A stretch of DNA of 26,898 nucleotides from CAYXBG01 sp964463145 (lineage in GTDB: Bacteria > Acidobacteriota > UBA6911 > RPQK01 > CBDAPI01), in assembly GCA_964463145.1 (NCBI GenBank), contig CAYXBG010000018.1:1-26898 (forward strand). The letters are read 5' to 3'. The notes below the pieces were generated by a model that had not been told where the DNA came from, ran no database searches, and was given only the letters and a program-made list of their open reading frames with translations. Made by a program: the position numbers and the translations under genes. Positions 7,360 through 16,578 of this stretch are shown here, piece after piece (position 1 is the first letter of the stretch; every line of letters begins with the position of its first letter).

Positions 7360-8613
7360 TCATGGCAGAGAAGCCACAATTTCATCGAGGCCTATTCCGA
7401 GGCTTTGCTGAGAGAGCTTCTCTATAACTTCCCGAGAACCAGTAAAATGCATGGTTCGATGCCGGTGTGTGACAAATTCTCCAGGTCCCAGCTCCACTGC
7501 GGGAGATGACGTCTCTAATTCGTAAAAAGGTCCCATGGGAGGCATATCTGGTGACGGCGGCCCATCGTTATAACTGTTGATCGCATCACCAGAAAACGGT
7601 TCGGACTGAATCTCCCACATAGAGTTAACGTACTCTAGATTTTCCTCGGGTTGATCATACTGAGTTAACGTCAAGGTTCCTGAAATAGCATTGTAACTAC
7701 CGGCCATACCGGTGGCTCGGGATGGAGACACACCGATCTTGCTACGATAAGCCCCATCTGCTTTAAAAAAAATGTGGCCTTCGGTGACAACGAGTCTCTC
7801 CCCGGGAACTTTTCCGAAGTATGAATCATTTACAGCAGGACCAAGTACAGCTACTTCACCTGCTCTTATAGGAATAACCACAGTAGTCGCGGGACTATGG
7901 CGAAATATACCCAGAATCCAGATTGAGAGGAGTCCTTCCTTTTGGGTCCAAGTATTCGGCCCTCGATTTGTCAGCACATTGACAGATTCGTATGCAACCC
8001 CTTTAACACCGGAAGGCACTGTACCGATCTTGTCAGATACCGCGTCACCTGATAACAATCGGATCTGGCGGTCAACCGTAAAATTAAATACTGTCCCTGA
8101 GTAATTAACCAGACTATTCTGATGACGAAAGGATACCGAATCCTGGCTCGAATCGACAATCTCATAGATAAGCGTATCTATCACCTCAGGCACCTGCCAG
8201 TGTTCTAGGTCAAAAGGGTCTCCAGCTTTGAAAAAGATCGAAAACTGTCCTCCTTCTGGCCCCATCCAAAAACGATCTTCTCCCCCGAAAAGATTGATGT
8301 GCGGTTCTAATTCCCCGGACTCGATCAACTCGTAATTAATCCAACCGAAACTAGAACCATCCATTCCCTCAGCAGTACTTGTCATGACCCGTCCTTGATA
8401 TTCGGGAACCACTGCTACCTGGGCCAAACCCGACTTATCTGAGAGCAAAACAACACTTTTGAACTCTCTGAGAAAATCGACATCTTGTCCGAAATTGGAG
8501 GGTCGGTCTTGGTCGCTATCAGGAGAAACTTCGGCTACTTCCAGGCAAGCACTTAGTGTCACAATTACTGCGAAGGACATCACTACCAAGATTTTCAGAT
8601 GGCTATTCAACAC
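7360..8613 (-). CDS. Lipoprotein of the DUF6786 type
   Basis: A 417-residue protein with a textbook lipoprotein signal: hydrophobic stretch 8-22 and lipobox L-S-A-C with the lipidated Cys at 23. There is no Asp at +2, so outer-membrane sorting is possible. The body is beta-rich, with blocks such as MTSTAEGMDGSSFGWINYEL, FGGEDRFWMGPEGGQFSIFF and RTMHFTGSREVIEKL. I associate these with DUF6786, a family of unknown function resembling sugar-binding or mutarotase-like folds; the family assignment is from memory. The start is GTG at 8613, with TTG as the next codon also possible; a GGTGA lies just upstream. It is the first gene of a same-direction run with the EEP and amidase genes and is divergent from the MATE gene. 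Function unknown. Confidence 0.7.
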   Translation of the reverse strand: MLNSHLKILVVMSFAVIVTLSACLEVAEVSPDSDQDRPSNFGQDVDFLREFKSVVLLSDKSGLAQVAVVPEYQGRVMTSTAEGMDGSSFGWINYELIESGELEPHINLFGGEDRFWMGPEGGQFSIFFKAGDPFDLEHWQVPEVIDTLIYEIVDSSQDSVSFRHQNSLVNYSGTVFNFTVDRQIRLLSGDAVSDKIGTVPSGVKGVAYESVNVLTNRGPNTWTQKEGLLSIWILGIFRHSPATTVVIPIRAGEVAVLGPAVNDSYFGKVPGERLVVTEGHIFFKADGAYRSKIGVSPSRATGMAGSYNAISGTLTLTQYDQPEENLEYVNSMWEIQSEPFSGDAINSYNDGPPSPDMPPMGPFYELETSSPAVELGPGEFVTHRHRTMHFTGSREVIEKLSQQSLGIGLDEIVASLP

Positions 8614-8882
8614 GACATCACCAGGGGTCAGATCCTACTTAAGCTGGTATGCTACCAGATTAAAGATCTTACGACACCGAAACCTTCCCAATACTAGAAT
8701 TCTGAGGCCTCTTTTATACAAACATCAAGAGTGCTTTCTGAAAGTATCAGAAATAATTTCCCTCCCTAGAGATTCCTAGGTCACAAAATGGGATAGTTGA
8801 TCCGAATTTTCAGAAAGAAAACAATAAAAGAATGGAAACATCCGTTGAAATGTCACCAACATAGCGCAGATTAGTGCGACAC

Positions 8883-10268
8883 ATGATGAAATATCAATCA
8901 GCTCTGCGTTCCGCGATCCAGGGCCGGCGACACGATTACACGACTGGCAGCATAACTCAGGCTGTCTTTCTGTTAGCAATCCCGATGGTCCTTGAGATGT
9001 CAATGCAGTCGGTATTTGCAGTGGTTGATGTTTTCTTTGTCGGCCGGTTGGGACCTGATGCAGTAGCTATGTTAGGGACTACAGACGCACTCTTGGCTGT
9101 AGTGTTCGCCGTCGCCCTAGGTCTGAGTATGGGGACAACAGCTCTAATCGCTCGCCGGATTGGTGAAGGCAGAGAAGCTGAAGCAGGACGAACAGCCATA
9201 CAAGCAATTTACCTGGGGTCGGCCATTGCAATTGTGATGGGAATTGCCGGCGCCGTGCTGGCCAAACCTCTTCTAGAGTTAATGGGTGCAGGAACTATAG
9301 CGGCCAAAGAAGGCACTCTATTCACAGCGATCATGCTGGGCGGAAATATTACCATCATGCAAATTTTCCTCATCAATGCTATTTTCCGAGGAGCAGGTGA
9401 TGCCGCAGTGGCCATGCGCGCACTTTGGTTCGCCAATTTAGTTAACATAATCCTAGATCCTCTCCTGATATTTGGAATTGGTCCATTCCCGGAAATGGGG
9501 TTGGTAGGAGCAGCCATAGCCACAACTATCGGACGATCTCTAGGGGTAATCTATCAACTAGATAGACTCCTACGTGGGAGCAACCGCATCCAAATCGATC
9601 GATCGATGTTTGCTATAAACTTTCCCGTCATTTACCAATTATTGCGGATCTCGGGCAACGCTATCCTGCAATTCATGATAGGCACGGCCAGCTGGGTAGG
9701 GATCCTTCGTATAGTCTCGACATTCGGGGCAACTTCCGTGGCAGGATACACCATAGCCGTCCGGCTGATTACTTTTGCGATGCTCCCTTCTTGGGGTATG
9801 GGTAACGCTGCAGCAACTTTGGTAGGCCAGAATTTAGGAGCTGGCCGGCCGCATCGGGCAGAAAGGTCTGTCTGGATCACCTCCCTATGCAATATGGTAT
9901 TCATGGGATTGATTGGCCTCGCCTTTATCTTTTTCAGTAGAGAAATAGTTGCTCTGTTCAGTGGTGAGTCTGACTCTGGGCCTATTGCCTCTGAGTGTCT
10001 CAGAACACTTGGGTTAACCTACCCACTACTCGGAGTTGGCATGGTCATAATTCAAGCCTTTAACGGTGCCGGGGATACTCGCACCCCGACCTACATCAAC
10101 CTGATATGTTACTGGGTCCTGCAGATTCCTCTGGCCTACTTTTTAGGAGTAACAATGGGATTGGAAACACGTGGAGTTTTCATATCTATCGCCTTGGCAC
10201 AGGCTATGATAGCCCTATTTGGAACAATAGTCTTCCGGAGAGGAAACTGGAAACATACGTTGGTTTGA
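8883..10268 (+). CDS. MATE-family multidrug/organic-cation exporter
   Basis: Cation-coupled efflux transporter of the inner membrane. The protein of about 461 residues has some twelve hydrophobic segments. It shows the two-fold MATE arrangement: the N-half wording IPMVLEMSMQSVFAVVDVFFVGRLG is repeated in spirit in the C-half around RISGNAILQFMIGTASWVGI, and both halves have the small-residue loops after the first helices (LGLSMGTTALIARRIGEG; GMGNAAATLVGQNLGAG). The length is typical of the family. The start is uncertain among GTG 8874 and ATG 8883 or 8886; none has a good ribosome-binding site, and I took the first ATG. The subfamily looks like the NorM/DinF-like bacterial group, but the substrate cannot be inferred. 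It converges on the epimerase gene with only 24 bases between them. Confidence 0.88.
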   Translation: MMKYQSALRSAIQGRRHDYTTGSITQAVFLLAIPMVLEMSMQSVFAVVDVFFVGRLGPDAVAMLGTTDALLAVVFAVALGLSMGTTALIARRIGEGREAEAGRTAIQAIYLGSAIAIVMGIAGAVLAKPLLELMGAGTIAAKEGTLFTAIMLGGNITIMQIFLINAIFRGAGDAAVAMRALWFANLVNIILDPLLIFGIGPFPEMGLVGAAIATTIGRSLGVIYQLDRLLRGSNRIQIDRSMFAINFPVIYQLLRISGNAILQFMIGTASWVGILRIVSTFGATSVAGYTIAVRLITFAMLPSWGMGNAAATLVGQNLGAGRPHRAERSVWITSLCNMVFMGLIGLAFIFFSREIVALFSGESDSGPIASECLRTLGLTYPLLGVGMVIIQAFNGAGDTRTPTYINLICYWVLQIPLAYFLGVTMGLETRGVFISIALAQAMIALFGTIVFRRGNWKHTLV

Positions 10269-10292
10269 TTAGAGGGGGCCACTATTAGATTG

Positions 10293-11228
10293 CTAGGACT
10301 CTTCCAATTCTCTAAAACTGTCTACTGTCTCATTTAGCCCTTGAGTGAAACCAACTAGAGGCTTCCATCCAAGTTCCTCACCAGCCAGGCTCGCATCTAG
10401 GCACGTACGGAAAACTTCGCCTACCTTCTCCGGCCCGTACACAGCCGGCTGCCTGTAACCCGTTACACAAGCCATTTTCTCAAACAGCTCGTTTATTGAT
10501 ATCCCCTGGCCATGGCCAAGGTTGTACTCTTTGGATTCCCCTTTGGAAAGAGCGAGCAAATTAGCTCGAGCAACATCTTTGACAAAAATGAAATCCCGCT
10601 CCTGATCACCCGTCCCGTTTATGATCACTTTCCCCCGGGTCAACATGCGCTTAGCAAAGACAGCCACAACACCTGCCTCCCCAGAGGAATTCTGCCTAGG
10701 CCCATAGACGTTCGGATAACGCATGGTGGTAAACTTAAGGCCATAGTTGTGTTCGTATAAGTGTAAGTGGTGCTCCACGTGGTGCTTACTGGCCCCATAG
10801 TGGTCAAGAGGACGGATAGGATGATTTTCCTCTACAGGCAGCTCGTCAGGTTCTCCGTAAACTGCTCCTCCAGAAGAGGCGTAGAGAACTTTATGAACCT
10901 TGTGGCGCCGACAGCATTCCAAAACATTTATAGATCCAAGCAAATTCACATCGGTATAAAAACATGGATCATCCATCGATTCTCTAACATCTACACGAGC
11001 AGCATGATGGGATACGAAAAGAGGCTGTTCCAAAGAAAACACCTCATCCAGGGCTTCGTCGCGGATATCCATTTTGTAAAGTTTGCAACGAGGATCGGCG
11101 TTTCTCCCCTCACCGGTAGATAAATCGTCTACGATGACCACCTCAAAACCCTCTTCCAGAAACGTGTCCACTACATGTGAGCCAATAAAGCCAGCACCAC
11201 CAGTGACGAGAATTTTCTGATTTTTCAT
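10293..11228 (-). CDS. NAD-dependent nucleotide-sugar epimerase/dehydratase (GalE-like)
   Basis: Extended short-chain dehydrogenase acting on UDP- or dTDP-sugars. The 311-residue protein has the N-terminal GGAGFIG NAD-binding motif (10-16), the acidic DDLSTG that follows the second strand, SSGG around 118-121 and the catalytic YGASK (144-148). RYPNVYGPRQ follows, and then the C-terminal substrate domain with RDFIFVKDVARA and LGWKP. The pattern is that of bacterial and archaeal UDP-glucose/UDP-N-acetylglucosamine 4-epimerases. dTDP-glucose 4,6-dehydratase is less likely because the protein is short and has Y-x-x-x-K preceded by DH rather than PT. AAAGGG lies eight bases before the ATG. No other surface-polysaccharide genes are next to it, so the role is open between Leloir metabolism and cell-surface glycan synthesis. 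Confidence 0.85.
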   Translation of the reverse strand: MKNQKILVTGGAGFIGSHVVDTFLEEGFEVVIVDDLSTGEGRNADPRCKLYKMDIRDEALDEVFSLEQPLFVSHHAARVDVRESMDDPCFYTDVNLLGSINVLECCRRHKVHKVLYASSGGAVYGEPDELPVEENHPIRPLDHYGASKHHVEHHLHLYEHNYGLKFTTMRYPNVYGPRQNSSGEAGVVAVFAKRMLTRGKVIINGTGDQERDFIFVKDVARANLLALSKGESKEYNLGHGQGISINELFEKMACVTGYRQPAVYGPEKVGEVFRTCLDASLAGEELGWKPLVGFTQGLNETVDSFRELEES

Positions 11229-11278
11229 TTACTCGACCCTTTCCAAGGCACGGATTCATCCATTGAGAAAACCGAACC

Positions 11279-11308
11279 TGGAAACTGGAATCTATAATTC
11301 CTTATAAT
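11279..11308 (+). promoter_or_regulatory. Candidate promoter for tRNA-Thr
   Basis: A perfect -10 hexamer TATAAT at 11303-11308 lies 22 bases before the tRNA, with a weak -35 TGGAAA at 11279-11284 (spacing 18). A second TATAAT at 11293-11298 could be an alternative -10. Confidence 0.42.
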
Positions 11309-11330
11309 ACAAAACCTGCTCACCACCCGA

Positions 11331-11407
<77 letters not shown>

Positions 11408-11504
11408 ATCTAGTCTCTATACCCGCTTGGAGAAACAAGGCTCACCTGAAAAACTCGGGGTACGATCAACCTAAACCCTCAATATTTCGGCTATCTAGTG
11501 TTCC

Positions 11505-12788
11505 TTAATCCCTGTAGGCCTTAATCCATTCTGAGTTCAAACGGACGTGTCTTATCGTCTTTTCTCGAAGAGATCCGCCTGTGAAATAGCTATAGGTTAC
11601 ATGGATAGATCCATCCCTAGCCTGAATGACGGAAGGATAGGAGAAACTGGGTTTTCTTTCCTCGCCAATCGCTTCATATCGTTCTAGATGACGTAAATAT
11701 TTCCAACTATGCCCCTCGTCTTCCGACAACGCAATGGCTAGCGAACTTCTACCGGATTCGGTGTCGTTATACACTAGAACCCAGTTGCCGTTCTTTAGAC
11801 GAATCGCCTCACAACTGGACCCGGGGTTTGGCAACTCCGTATCAGCAGCAGCTGTCCAGCTAATACCATCATCTCGTGAGTGGGATATCTGCATGCGTTT
11901 CGGTGCGGGTCCATTGTCACGCATATAGGCTACTAGCGTCCCATCTTCTCGTCGCACGACTGAAGGCTGAATACCACCATATCCAACAATAGGCTCACTG
12001 GAAAACCAAGTTTTTCCTCTGTCGTCACTGAGGGCCATTATCCCAAAGGAATAACCATCAGAATACATCGGAACAATTATCCGACCGGATGGAAGCTCAA
12101 TGGGATGATTGCGTGTGAACCAACCAACCCGAGAAAAGTATTTATCTTGGGCAAGAGCGATTAAACGGCGAGCACGTACCTTGATTTGCGGAGCCCTTCC
12201 TCCTCCGTAGCTTCGCCCCCCTTGGACCAATCCCTCCGAATCTACATCTGGCCCTATCACCTCAATTGTCCTACTGGCTATGTTTTTGGGGATAAGAAAA
12301 ATGTTATCACTCCAATCCCAAGTAGGAGGACCCTCCGACTGCTGATAGTCGGTAGAAAGTCGATAGTGCATTAGCGCCGTCTCCCATCGGTTGGCTAGAA
12401 TCGTTGGCCAGAAAAGCCATAGACGTTCTTGCGAATCGATATAAAGAACACAGTTCGTATCCGGGAAAAATGGCGTATCGGCCAGCAAGAAAGGTTCACT
12501 CCAAACTCGATTCTGTTTACTCCAACGTGCTCCCAAGATTACCGTGTCGTCAGCACTTTTCTCTCCTGACCCATGAAACCAAGCCACCAAGAGATCGCCA
12601 TTGGGTAGTTCCACTATGGAGGAAGAGTGATTGTGCCAATGTTCCGCAGGGAACAGCATCTCTTTCTCGAACAAAGGCTCGTCTACCTCTTGTGCTTGCA
12701 GACTCATCTGAGCTATCAAAAAAAGTGTTGCCCAGATCACTAAAATTAGATGTTTGTTAAATTTACTTAGTCCAGTAGTTAAATCCAT
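11505..12788 (-). CDS. Exported sialidase-like BNR-repeat protein
   Basis: The 427-residue protein has a signal peptide (hydrophobic 13-28, likely cleavage after SLQAQ) and a six-bladed-propeller type body. Three Asp boxes are visible: SDDRGKTW (254-261), SRDDGISW (304-311) and SEDEGHSW (355-362). The opening HWHNHSSSIVELPNGDLLVAWFHGSGE and YPSVIQARDGSIHVTYSY near the end match the BNR_2 / exo-alpha-sialidase-like family often annotated in environmental bacteria. Many members have no demonstrated sialidase activity, so release of terminal sugars from glycans is only a possibility. It is likely periplasmic or secreted. No convincing ribosome-binding site precedes the ATG. It is divergent from the DUF3500 gene. 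No sialic-acid uptake or catabolism genes are in the window. Confidence 0.8.
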   Translation of the reverse strand: MDLTTGLSKFNKHLILVIWATLFLIAQMSLQAQEVDEPLFEKEMLFPAEHWHNHSSSIVELPNGDLLVAWFHGSGEKSADDTVILGARWSKQNRVWSEPFLLADTPFFPDTNCVLYIDSQERLWLFWPTILANRWETALMHYRLSTDYQQSEGPPTWDWSDNIFLIPKNIASRTIEVIGPDVDSEGLVQGGRSYGGGRAPQIKVRARRLIALAQDKYFSRVGWFTRNHPIELPSGRIIVPMYSDGYSFGIMALSDDRGKTWFSSEPIVGYGGIQPSVVRREDGTLVAYMRDNGPAPKRMQISHSRDDGISWTAAADTELPNPGSSCEAIRLKNGNWVLVYNDTESGRSSLAIALSEDEGHSWKYLRHLERYEAIGEERKPSFSYPSVIQARDGSIHVTYSYFTGGSLREKTIRHVRLNSEWIKAYRD

Positions 12789-12928
12789 AGATCAATGATA
12801 TCCAATCCCCCTCAAGGCCTCTAGCGGAAACTTTCACGTAATGCGCTAAGGATTAATCCGGCAGTTCTGATTCGAACCCCTCCTCTGATCTTTTAATCGG
12901 GTAGAAAGCCCGGAAGGATAATCTTCGT

Positions 12929-12958
12929 TTGAAATTTAAAGAGTTCTAAGAGTAGCAT
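12929..12958 (+). promoter_or_regulatory. Candidate promoter for the DUF3500 gene
   Basis: TTGAAA (12929-12934) and TAGCAT (12953-12958) with 18-base spacing match the consensus at five and four of six positions. Transcription would begin near 12965, just before the ribosome-binding site at 12980-12986. Confidence 0.36.
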
Positions 12959-12994
12959 AAGAGAATCTGCCAAGTGGATAAGGAGACACTCACA

Positions 12995-14170
12995 ATGAAA
13001 CACCTTTACCGATCCTGCCTTTTACTACTTCTCTTTGGAAGCATTGTCATCATGAAAGCCTCCTCAGGCAAGACTGAACTTTTAATGGTTGATTCTGCGA
13101 ACTTGTTCCTCCAGTCACTAGATCGAGTACAAAAATCTCGCACTCTTTTCAATTTTGATGCCCCCCATAGGCAAGACTGGCATTTTTTCCCTGGACCTGG
13201 ATTCGTCAAGAGCTATGGATATGTCCGCAATGGTATTACTTACGGCGACATGACAGCCCGACAGCGTCATTTAGCCAATGCTCTTCTCTCCTCAGGACTG
13301 AGCACAGGAGGACTCCATAAAGCAATCGGAGTTATGACTTTAGAAGATATCACTCGTGTTATTGAGAATGATCAAACTGGTTACCGAGATACAGAAAACT
13401 ACCATTTCTCAATCTTTGGGGAACCAAGTCTAATTGGAAACTGGGGATGGCGCGTAGAGGGACATCACCTTTCTCTCCATTACACAATGCACAACGGAGA
13501 TCTAATCTCCAGTAGTCCGATTTTTCTCGGTGCCAATCCACACGAGGTCCCTCAGGGTGTACACAAAGGATTACGTGTTCTCGGCCGCGAAGAAGATTTG
13601 GCTCTTGGACTGCTCGAGTCTCTAAGTGACGGACAGCAGAAGAAGGCGATTTTTCTAGACACCGCCCCTGACGACATCCTCACTATGGCCGATAAACGAG
13701 CTAAACTAGACGGCGCACCCGAAGGACTACCAGCCTCCGAACTTGATGCCGAGCAATATGGACTACTCCTCGGCCTCATTGCTGAATATGCCAACATAAT
13801 GCCAGAGGAAGTTGCCACCAACAGATTACAAATAGCTTCTCAGGCCCCACGAGATCAACTCTTTTTTGCCTGGGCAGGCCGCAAAGATCGGCCAGCTGTT
13901 AAAGAAATCCCAATTGGAGGTCGGACCACAAACAACCGTGAGGAACAGGGCAACTACTATAGAGTTCAGGGACCCTCATTTTTGATTGAATACGATAATA
14001 CTCAGAATAGGAGTAATCACAGCCATTCCGTTTGGCGTGATTTTGAAGGTGACTTTGGTCAGGATCTACTGGCCTTACACCATCAACGATTTGATCATCA
14101 GGGAGATAACACCCATACCCAACACGCACATAGACACGTAATCCATCCTCAACGATCTGACGATGACTGA
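12995..14170 (+). CDS. DUF3500 family exported protein with His-rich C-terminus
   Basis: The 391-residue protein starts with a signal peptide (MKHLYRSCLLLLLFGSIVIM). The start is ATG 12995 because AAGGAGA at 12980-12986 lies eight bases upstream; an in-frame GTG at 12974 is upstream of that site. The body carries the DUF3500 landmarks in order: FNFDAPHRQDWHFFPG, DMTARQRHLANALLSSGLS, YHFSIFGEPS, WGWRVEGHHLSLHYT, FLGANPHEVPQGVHKGLRVL, DQLFFAWAG, YYRVQGPSFLIEYDNTQN and NHSHSVWRDFEGDFGQDLL. The family has no established function. The conserved GHHLSLH and NHSHSVWRD suggest a metal site (inference). After the conserved region the protein ends in a tail with eight histidines in about 23 residues, which I do not recognise. 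It is divergent from the sialidase-like gene. Confidence 0.85.
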   Translation: MKHLYRSCLLLLLFGSIVIMKASSGKTELLMVDSANLFLQSLDRVQKSRTLFNFDAPHRQDWHFFPGPGFVKSYGYVRNGITYGDMTARQRHLANALLSSGLSTGGLHKAIGVMTLEDITRVIENDQTGYRDTENYHFSIFGEPSLIGNWGWRVEGHHLSLHYTMHNGDLISSSPIFLGANPHEVPQGVHKGLRVLGREEDLALGLLESLSDGQQKKAIFLDTAPDDILTMADKRAKLDGAPEGLPASELDAEQYGLLLGLIAEYANIMPEEVATNRLQIASQAPRDQLFFAWAGRKDRPAVKEIPIGGRTTNNREEQGNYYRVQGPSFLIEYDNTQNRSNHSHSVWRDFEGDFGQDLLALHHQRFDHQGDNTHTQHAHRHVIHPQRSDDD

Positions 14171-14246
14171 GAAACGGATACTATGGAGTCTGTACCATAG
14201 GAAAATTCATCGTCCTTTGAGCTTAGTAAAGGTGTCCGTGGAGAAC

Positions 14247-15023
14247 CTAGTCCTTTGAATTCATCCGCAATGCCAGCAAAAGTCCTCGAAGTAAAAGATC
14301 AGGGATAATGTGATCAAAAAGACCTGAATCACGGAAAAGCGATGAAAAGCCACCACACCCGATAACCCTGGGCCGCTTACCGGAGAATTCTCTCTCAGAA
14401 ATCTGCTCAATAGCGAATTGGATAGCACCTAGATTCCCATAATAGAGGCCGGCCTGAATACTCTCACTGGTAGAACGTCCTAAAACCGTCTCCGGCTCTA
14501 CAATCTCCACAGAAGGCAGCTTCGCTGTCTTAGATTCCAAGGCCTCCATGGCGAGACGAATACCAGGTAAAATCATCCCCCCCATGTAAGTCCCGTCTTT
14601 TCGGATTGCCTCAATGGTTGTAGCCGTCCCGAAATCGACCACAATCAGGTCTTGCTCCGGAAACAAATCGACTGCTGCAATGGCATCGGCAATGCGGTCC
14701 GAACCCACTTCGGCTGGGTTTCTGTACTGGATTTTAAGCCCGGTCCTCACTCCTACCTGCAAAATAAATGGCTCAACTTCGAAATACTTCAGGCAGGCGT
14801 TCCTCAAAGAATGCACAATATCCGGAACTACGGAACAAAAAGATATCTGGCTGATCTGGGTAGGATCGATACCATTCTCTCGAAGAGCCGAGCGTAAAAA
14901 TATTCCTAATTCATCAGAAGATGGCTTAGCAGTAGAGGTAGACCTAAACTGAACGGCTAGTTTTTCTTTCCGGAAAACTCCAGCGACAACCTGAGTGTTT
15001 CCGACATCCAGGCAAAGAATCAT
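14247..15023 (-). CDS. coaX: Type III pantothenate kinase
   Basis: Phosphorylates pantothenate to 4'-phosphopantothenate, the first committed step of coenzyme A synthesis. The type III enzyme requires a monovalent cation and is insensitive to CoA feedback. The 258-residue protein shows the ASKHA-fold phosphate motif LDVGNT (5-10), GSDRIADA (107-114), VVDFGTATTIEAI with the second phosphate motif (130-136) and GGMILPGIRL (148-157). It is the last gene of the panG-panB-panC-coaX operon. Its ATG overlaps the panC stop as ATGA, and GAGGTGG lies five bases upstream inside panC. Placing the kinase directly after the pantothenate genes fits tight coupling to CoA production. Confidence 0.95.
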   Translation of the reverse strand: MILCLDVGNTQVVAGVFRKEKLAVQFRSTSTAKPSSDELGIFLRSALRENGIDPTQISQISFCSVVPDIVHSLRNACLKYFEVEPFILQVGVRTGLKIQYRNPAEVGSDRIADAIAAVDLFPEQDLIVVDFGTATTIEAIRKDGTYMGGMILPGIRLAMEALESKTAKLPSVEIVEPETVLGRSTSESIQAGLYYGNLGAIQFAIEQISEREFSGKRPRVIGCGGFSSLFRDSGLFDHIIPDLLLRGLLLALRMNSKD

Positions 15024-15790
15024 CTATCCACCTCTGTCATGGGTACATTATCGATCAGCCTCACTGATCCTAGATGTACGGCCCCATATCGACGACCCCG
15101 AATTTCTTGAATGTAGTCCACGTGAAATCCTCGAGATTCCAATTCACTAACAACTTCCCGATCACACGAAGAAGATCTTAGTAGCTTTGGGAAAATTCCC
15201 GCTATCGAGCGCTGTGAAGGGGTAAGCCGAAGATTACGCGAACTAACTGCTAGACCATCTTCCTCGCGAATAGTAGGACATCCGATAATTTCAATATCTA
15301 GGAAAAATGCCCTCACCATCTCTCTTACCAACTCCAGTTGTTGAAAATCCTTCTCTCCAAAATAGGCGTATTGGGGGCGGACAAGATTGAGAAGCTTCAT
15401 TACCACCGTAAGAACACCGTCAAAATGACCTTTTCGATGAACCCCCTCCAACTCTAAACTGCGAGAAGTTTCGATGATCCTGTGATTGTAATCGTCGGGA
15501 TACATGTCTTTTTCTTTCGGCAAGAGAAGGAAATCTACCCCAAGTTGACTCACTACTCTCCGATCGGCTTGAAGATCTTTCGGGTATTGAATTAGGTCAT
15601 CGATCTCATCAAACTGAGTCGGATTGATGAAAATACTGACAATCGTTATCTCATTTTCTTTTAAGGAACGTTCAATCAACGAAGCGTGTCCTTCATGTAA
15701 AGCTCCCATGGTCGGAACCAACCCGATCCGCTGCTTATCTAGAAGCATCCGTTGAGAAAACCATTTCTCTAAATTAGCGATTTCGATCAT
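15020..15790 (-). CDS. panC: Pantoate--beta-alanine ligase (pantothenate synthetase)
   Basis: ATP-dependent condensation of (R)-pantoate with beta-alanine to pantothenate through a pantoyl adenylate. Motifs are PTMGALHEGH (26-35, with the HxGH nucleotide-binding element), NPTQF (56-60), EGVHRKGHFDGVLTVV (115-130), FGEKDFQQL (144-152) and SSRN (183-186, the KMSKS-equivalent region). At 256 residues it is somewhat shorter than the usual 275-285, with the C-terminal dimer/lid domain trimmed, but all catalytic motifs are present. Its ATG overlaps the panB stop (ATGA) with GGAG eight bases upstream, so translation is probably coupled. No panD (aspartate decarboxylase) is visible in the window, so the source of beta-alanine lies elsewhere. 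Confidence 0.95.
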   Translation of the reverse strand: MIEIANLEKWFSQRMLLDKQRIGLVPTMGALHEGHASLIERSLKENEITIVSIFINPTQFDEIDDLIQYPKDLQADRRVVSQLGVDFLLLPKEKDMYPDDYNHRIIETSRSLELEGVHRKGHFDGVLTVVMKLLNLVRPQYAYFGEKDFQQLELVREMVRAFFLDIEIIGCPTIREEDGLAVSSRNLRLTPSQRSIAGIFPKLLRSSSCDREVVSELESRGFHVDYIQEIRGRRYGAVHLGSVRLIDNVPMTEVDR

Positions 15791-16578
15791 TCGTAGGTCT
15801 CCTCGACAGAGGGGAATTCACCCCTTGTCACATCATTGGCATAGCAGTCTAAGGCCTCCTGAATTAATTTGGCTCCATCTAGATAGAATCTTGTAAATTT
15901 GGGTTTAAAGTCGGGATCCATTCCCAAAAGATCTTGTAAAACAAGGACTTGTCCGGAAGTATAAGGTCCCGCCCCAATACCAATCGTGGGTATCTCAAGC
16001 ACTTCCGTTACTCTTCTGGCAACATCAACTGGGATAGCTTCCAATACAAGTCCAAAACAACCTAGAGCTTCTAGCTCCTTGCTCTCAGCTAGAAGCTGGT
16101 CTGCATCTTCCTCCTTACGAGCCTGCACTTGAAAACCGCCTAGAGCGTGGATCGACTGCGGAGTCAATCCCAGATGTCCCATCACCGGAACTCCCGCCTC
16201 AACTAGAGACTGGATCACTTCCTCATTTCCCTTGAGCCCTTCTATCTTCACCGCTTGAGCACCAGCCTTCATGAGCCTGTCGGCTGTTTCCATAGAAAAA
16301 GCTATCCCCTTACGATTTGAAAGAAACGGGAAATCACCTATTACGAACTTATCAGGGGCGCCGTTCGAAACAGCTCGGAGATGTGTCACCATCATTTCGT
16401 TTGTGGCAGGTATGGTATTCCCGAATCCATGGACCACCATAGCAGCACTATCGCCCACCAAAATGCAGTCGACATTAGACTGTTGTACGATCTTGGCCGT
16501 CCAAAAATCGTAACAAGTAACCATTGAAATCAACTGTCCCCGTTTTCGAGCTAGGGAAAAATCTGTGACATGTTTCAT
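15787..16578 (-). CDS. panB: 3-methyl-2-oxobutanoate hydroxymethyltransferase (ketopantoate hydroxymethyltransferase)
   Basis: Transfers a hydroxymethyl group from 5,10-methylene-tetrahydrofolate to 2-oxoisovalerate, giving ketopantoate, in the cytoplasm. The 263-residue TIM-barrel protein retains every key residue. D43 in VGDSAAM, D82 in GDFPF and E113 in VKIEG are the metal/substrate ligands, and E180 in LVLEAIP is the expected base. The barrel also shows MVTCYDFWTA (19-28), GHLGLTPQS (134-142) and IPTIGIGAGPYTSGQVLV (196-213). GGAGG lies six bases before the ATG, inside the end of the upstream panG-like gene, and the two genes overlap by ATGA. Confidence 0.96.
   Translation of the reverse strand: MKHVTDFSLARKRGQLISMVTCYDFWTAKIVQQSNVDCILVGDSAAMVVHGFGNTIPATNEMMVTHLRAVSNGAPDKFVIGDFPFLSNRKGIAFSMETADRLMKAGAQAVKIEGLKGNEEVIQSLVEAGVPVMGHLGLTPQSIHALGGFQVQARKEEDADQLLAESKELEALGCFGLVLEAIPVDVARRVTEVLEIPTIGIGAGPYTSGQVLVLQDLLGMDPDFKPKFTRFYLDGAKLIQEALDCYANDVTRGEFPSVEETYE

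Noticed and set aside
14181..14200. Hairpin CTATGG/CCATAG between the convergent DUF3500 and coaX genes.
   Set aside because: Only six pairs with an eight-base loop and no T-run on either strand, so it does not meet the pattern of an intrinsic terminator.
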